From contig NZ_CP046902.1 of assembly GCF_009789555.1 (NCBI RefSeq), positions 2,186,001 to 2,250,000 of the forward strand: a stretch of 64,000 nucleotides of DNA, in the 5' to 3' direction. Position 1 is the first letter of the stretch; every line of letters begins with the position of its first letter. The position numbers and the translations under genes are program-made. Shown piece by piece: positions 61,896-64,000 of this stretch. The notes under the pieces are model-generated. The model ran no database searches and was not told where the DNA came from. It saw only the letters and a program-made list of their open reading frames with translations. The DNA comes from Stutzerimonas stutzeri. Lineage in GTDB: Bacteria; Pseudomonadota; Gammaproteobacteria; Pseudomonadales; Pseudomonadaceae.

Positions 61896-63259
61896 GGCGG
61901 TTGTCGCTCACCGCCCGGCTCAGCCTCATGTTCATGCTGGCAGTGACCGGCGTGCTCGGTGCGGCGGGCTTTTTCTTCAAGCAGCTGAGCCAGCATCACT
62001 TCGACCAGCTTGACCGCCATGCGCTGGAAGAGAAGTTGCAGGCCAGCCGCAGCCTGTTGGCTGGGCTCGACGATCTCTCCGGGTTCGATGCCTTGCGCCC
62101 GCAGCTGCAAGCGCTGCTGGGCGGCCACAGCGAGCTGACGGCGCAGATATTCGATGCCCAGGGACGCCTGTTGTTCGCCGATTCTGGGTCAGGGGCGCCG
62201 CCGACAGGCGTTCATCCGCATGCCGCTGTCGATGGCGAACTGCAGCGCGAGGGCCGTGTCTGGCAGCGCCAAAGCGGTGAGGTAAGCGTTGCCGGGCAAC
62301 CGCTGAAGGTCGTGCTCGCCCTTGACGTCACCGCGCACAAGCGTTTCTTCCACACCCTGACCGGCTGGCTCTGGCTGGCCCTGGTGATGTGCGCCCTGGT
62401 CAGCGCATTGCTCGGATGGTTGCTGGCACGCAGTGGTTTGCGCCCGCTGAGAGAGGTGACGCAGGTGGCCGCTTCGGTATCGGCAAGGTCACTGACCGAG
62501 CGCATTCCCAGCGAATCGACACCGGCCGAGTTGCAGCAACTGGTGTCGGCGTTCAATGCGATGCTCACCCGGCTGGAAGAGGCCTTCGTCAGGCTGTCGA
62601 ACTTTTCCGCGGATATCGCTCACGAGTTGCGTACGCCGCTCTCCAACCTGATGACCCACACCGAGGTGGTGCTGACGCGGGGCCGCAGTGCGGAAGACTA
62701 TCAAGACAATCTGTACTCGAACCTGGAAGAGCTGCGCCGGATGGCGCGCATGATCGATGACATGCTGTTTCTGGCCAAGGCCGACAACGGCCTGATCGTT
62801 CCGGACGCGCAGTCCATTGAATTGAACGCGCTGTGCGCCCAACTGCTGGATTTCTACCAACTGACGGCCGATGAGCGCGGCATCCGCTTCGAGTTGTCCG
62901 GTGATGGCCGGATCAATGGCGATCCGCTGATGTTGCGGCGGGCGCTGTCGAACCTGCTGTCGAACGCCCTACGCTATACGCCTGACGGCGGCGTCATCCA
63001 TCTGGGCATCGCGTCGGGGCAGAACGGGGTCGCGCTCAGTATCGGAAATCCCGGCGCGAGCATCGCCGAGGAGCATCTACCGCGGCTGTTCGACCGATTC
63101 TACCGGGTCGACCCGGCGCGCCGTGAAGGCAGCCCGAGCAATGCCGGGCTGGGGTTGGCGATCACCCGGTCGATCGTCGAGGCGCATCAGGGTGAGATCC
63201 GTTGCAGCAGCCGCGACGGCTGGACCGCGTTCGACATCCTGTTTCGCCATCGCGGCTGA
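61892..63259 (+). CDS. copS: Copper sensor histidine kinase CopS (CusS type)
   Basis: A membrane kinase of 455 residues. It has helix ~8-27, a short periplasmic sensor (~30-150), helix ~155-178 (WLWLALVMCALVSALLGWLLA), HAMP, H-box SADIAHELRTPLSNLMTHTEV with H244, and ATPase motifs NLLSNALRYT and NAGLGLAITRSIVEAHQG. The periplasmic part has few His or Met residues in obvious clusters. It starts with GTG coupled to copR. Confidence 0.92.
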   Translation: MRRLSLTARLSLMFMLAVTGVLGAAGFFFKQLSQHHFDQLDRHALEEKLQASRSLLAGLDDLSGFDALRPQLQALLGGHSELTAQIFDAQGRLLFADSGSGAPPTGVHPHAAVDGELQREGRVWQRQSGEVSVAGQPLKVVLALDVTAHKRFFHTLTGWLWLALVMCALVSALLGWLLARSGLRPLREVTQVAASVSARSLTERIPSESTPAELQQLVSAFNAMLTRLEEAFVRLSNFSADIAHELRTPLSNLMTHTEVVLTRGRSAEDYQDNLYSNLEELRRMARMIDDMLFLAKADNGLIVPDAQSIELNALCAQLLDFYQLTADERGIRFELSGDGRINGDPLMLRRALSNLLSNALRYTPDGGVIHLGIASGQNGVALSIGNPGASIAEEHLPRLFDRFYRVDPARREGSPSNAGLGLAITRSIVEAHQGEIRCSSRDGWTAFDILFRHRG

Positions 63260-63407
63260 TCGTCCTCAGCGCATCGAATGGGCGAAGGTGGCCGACGTCC
63301 AGCACTGGTCAATCGCTACCCAGCGTGATTGCATCGGAGTGGCCGCCGCTTGTTCGACACTGTGCCTGGAATCATGCCGGGCGCCTCACCGCGGCGCAGG
63401 AGTCGTC

Positions 63408-63863
63408 ATGAACATCGAACGATGCGAAGACCTGATCGACTGGACCAGCCAGGTGCACGCCCGGCTGGCCGACTGCATGGCCGAGGGGGCGCAGGCGCGC
63501 AGCGACTCGCTGGCCAGGATGCTGCTTGATTATCTGGTGCAGCACGAACGGGAGCTGTCCGCAACCGTTGCACGCCTCAAGCGACACGCCGAACCCCATG
63601 CGTTGCAGGTTCGACTACAGGATGCGGTGCGCCCGGACCTGCTGCAGCTTGAACTCGATAGCGAGGCCTACGCCCAGATGAGCGTCGAGGAAATCTCGAA
63701 GGACGTCTTCGACCTGCACAACCGGATCATCGATCTGTACCGTTCGCTGGAGCGTCGTCGCGAGTTCGAGCGTGCCCGCGCGTTGCTCGGTGAAATGCTG
63801 CGGATGCAGGAGCACGAAACCATGCGCCTGGCGCAACAGATCAATCGTATGCATGAGCTTTGA
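63408..63863 (+). CDS. Hypothetical helical protein downstream of copRS (151 aa)
   Basis: A protein of 151 residues with no signal peptide, predicted almost wholly alpha-helical. Heptad-like stretches contain paired Glu/His (YLVQHERELSATVARLKRH; LRMQEHETMRLAQQINRMH), reminiscent of ferritin-like or rubrerythrin-like bundles, but the exact metal-site spacing cannot be confirmed by eye. I used the ATG at 63408 with CAGGAGTCGTC upstream; the longer frame overlaps copS. It is 148 bases after copS and may belong to its transcript. Confidence 0.7.
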   Translation: MNIERCEDLIDWTSQVHARLADCMAEGAQARSDSLARMLLDYLVQHERELSATVARLKRHAEPHALQVRLQDAVRPDLLQLELDSEAYAQMSVEEISKDVFDLHNRIIDLYRSLERRREFERARALLGEMLRMQEHETMRLAQQINRMHEL

Positions 63864-63898
63864 ACCGCCGCCGCAGGCATCGAACGCCAGACGCGACC

Positions 63899-64000
63899 TC
63901 AGACCACGTAGCGCAGGATCGCCACGAAATGCAGCAGGCTGCCGACGATGACGAACAGGTGCCAGATGCCGTGCCAGTGGCGGAAGCGCTGATCGTACGC
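63899..64000 (-). CDS. Hemolysin III family membrane protein, C-terminal part only
   Basis: The last 33 codons of a minus-strand gene running off the window: AYDQRFRHWHGIWHLFVIVGSLLHFVAILRYVV followed by a stop. The HxxWHLFV...H pattern is the C-terminal signature of the hemolysin III/PAQR (TrhA) family, polytopic membrane proteins with a conserved zinc site. The start lies outside the window. Confidence 0.75.
   Translation of the reverse strand, partial: AYDQRFRHWHGIWHLFVIVGSLLHFVAILRYVV

Overview
The window is a chromosomal stretch of a high-GC gammaproteobacterium of the Pseudomonadaceae, most likely the Pseudomonas stutzeri (Stutzerimonas) group. The basis is gene content and order: a divergent nrdAB / rstAB pair with an NrdA of 964 residues carrying two ATP-cones; the block gacS - cysM - rlmD - relA - mazG; an EntD-type phosphopantetheinyl transferase; opgGH; a copper-resistance cluster with copRS; and REP elements with the GTGGGAG head typical of pseudomonads. 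No tRNA, rRNA, prophage, insertion sequence or CRISPR array is visible. The genus-level call is inference; no database search was possible.

Layout. (1) 7-16335, nitrogen/carbon uptake: a sugar-type ABC transporter (binding protein and two permeases, no ATPase in view) with an acetamidase/formamidase; a MarR regulator; a branched-chain-type (Liv-like) five-gene ABC operon ending in an XdhC-like gene; and, on the opposite strand, a dipeptide-type ABC operon with a fused double ATPase. Two of these operons are preceded by sequences with -24/-12 (sigma-54) spacing. (2) 16763-24322: nrdB and nrdA (class I ribonucleotide reductase) on the minus strand, divergent from rstA-rstB. The shared upstream region holds NrdR-box-like palindromes and one exact DnaA box. 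(3) 24348-40848: phosphopantetheinyl transferase, ArgP-type LysR regulator, TRIC-type channel, gacS, gamma-glutamyltransferase, cysM, rlmD, relA, mazG, a DUF2058 gene, a very small acidic protein, a phosphoribosyltransferase, an erythromycin-esterase-like protein and a small hypothetical. (4) 40855-48384: the four-gene ligase-associated DNA repair cluster (exonuclease, ATP-dependent ligase, Lhr-like helicase, PdeM phosphoesterase). A 1.1 kb tandem array of REP doublets (REPINs, period 129-132 bp) lies between helicase and phosphoesterase. (5) 48466-56656: two proteins of unknown role, then periplasmic beta-glucosidase BglX followed by the osmoregulated periplasmic glucan genes opgG-opgH. (6) 56722-63863: a copper island with the operon copZ - DUF411 - copA - copB - cytochrome c, divergent from copR-copS, and a small helical protein. 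The window ends inside a hemolysin-III-type membrane protein.

How the parts work together. Regions 1 and 2 combine scavenging of small nitrogen compounds with dNTP supply. GacS and RelA are global regulators of secondary metabolism and stringent response. The cop operon appears to have two inputs in one 215-bp intergenic region: a CueR-type (MerR family) operator overlapping the copZ promoter and a TTAC-N6-GTAA dyad near copR. The most unusual structure is the REPIN tandem array inside the DNA-repair cluster. Next in interest are the structured leader behind the sigma-54-like promoter of the Liv-like operon and the large imperfect hairpin between nrdA and nrdB.
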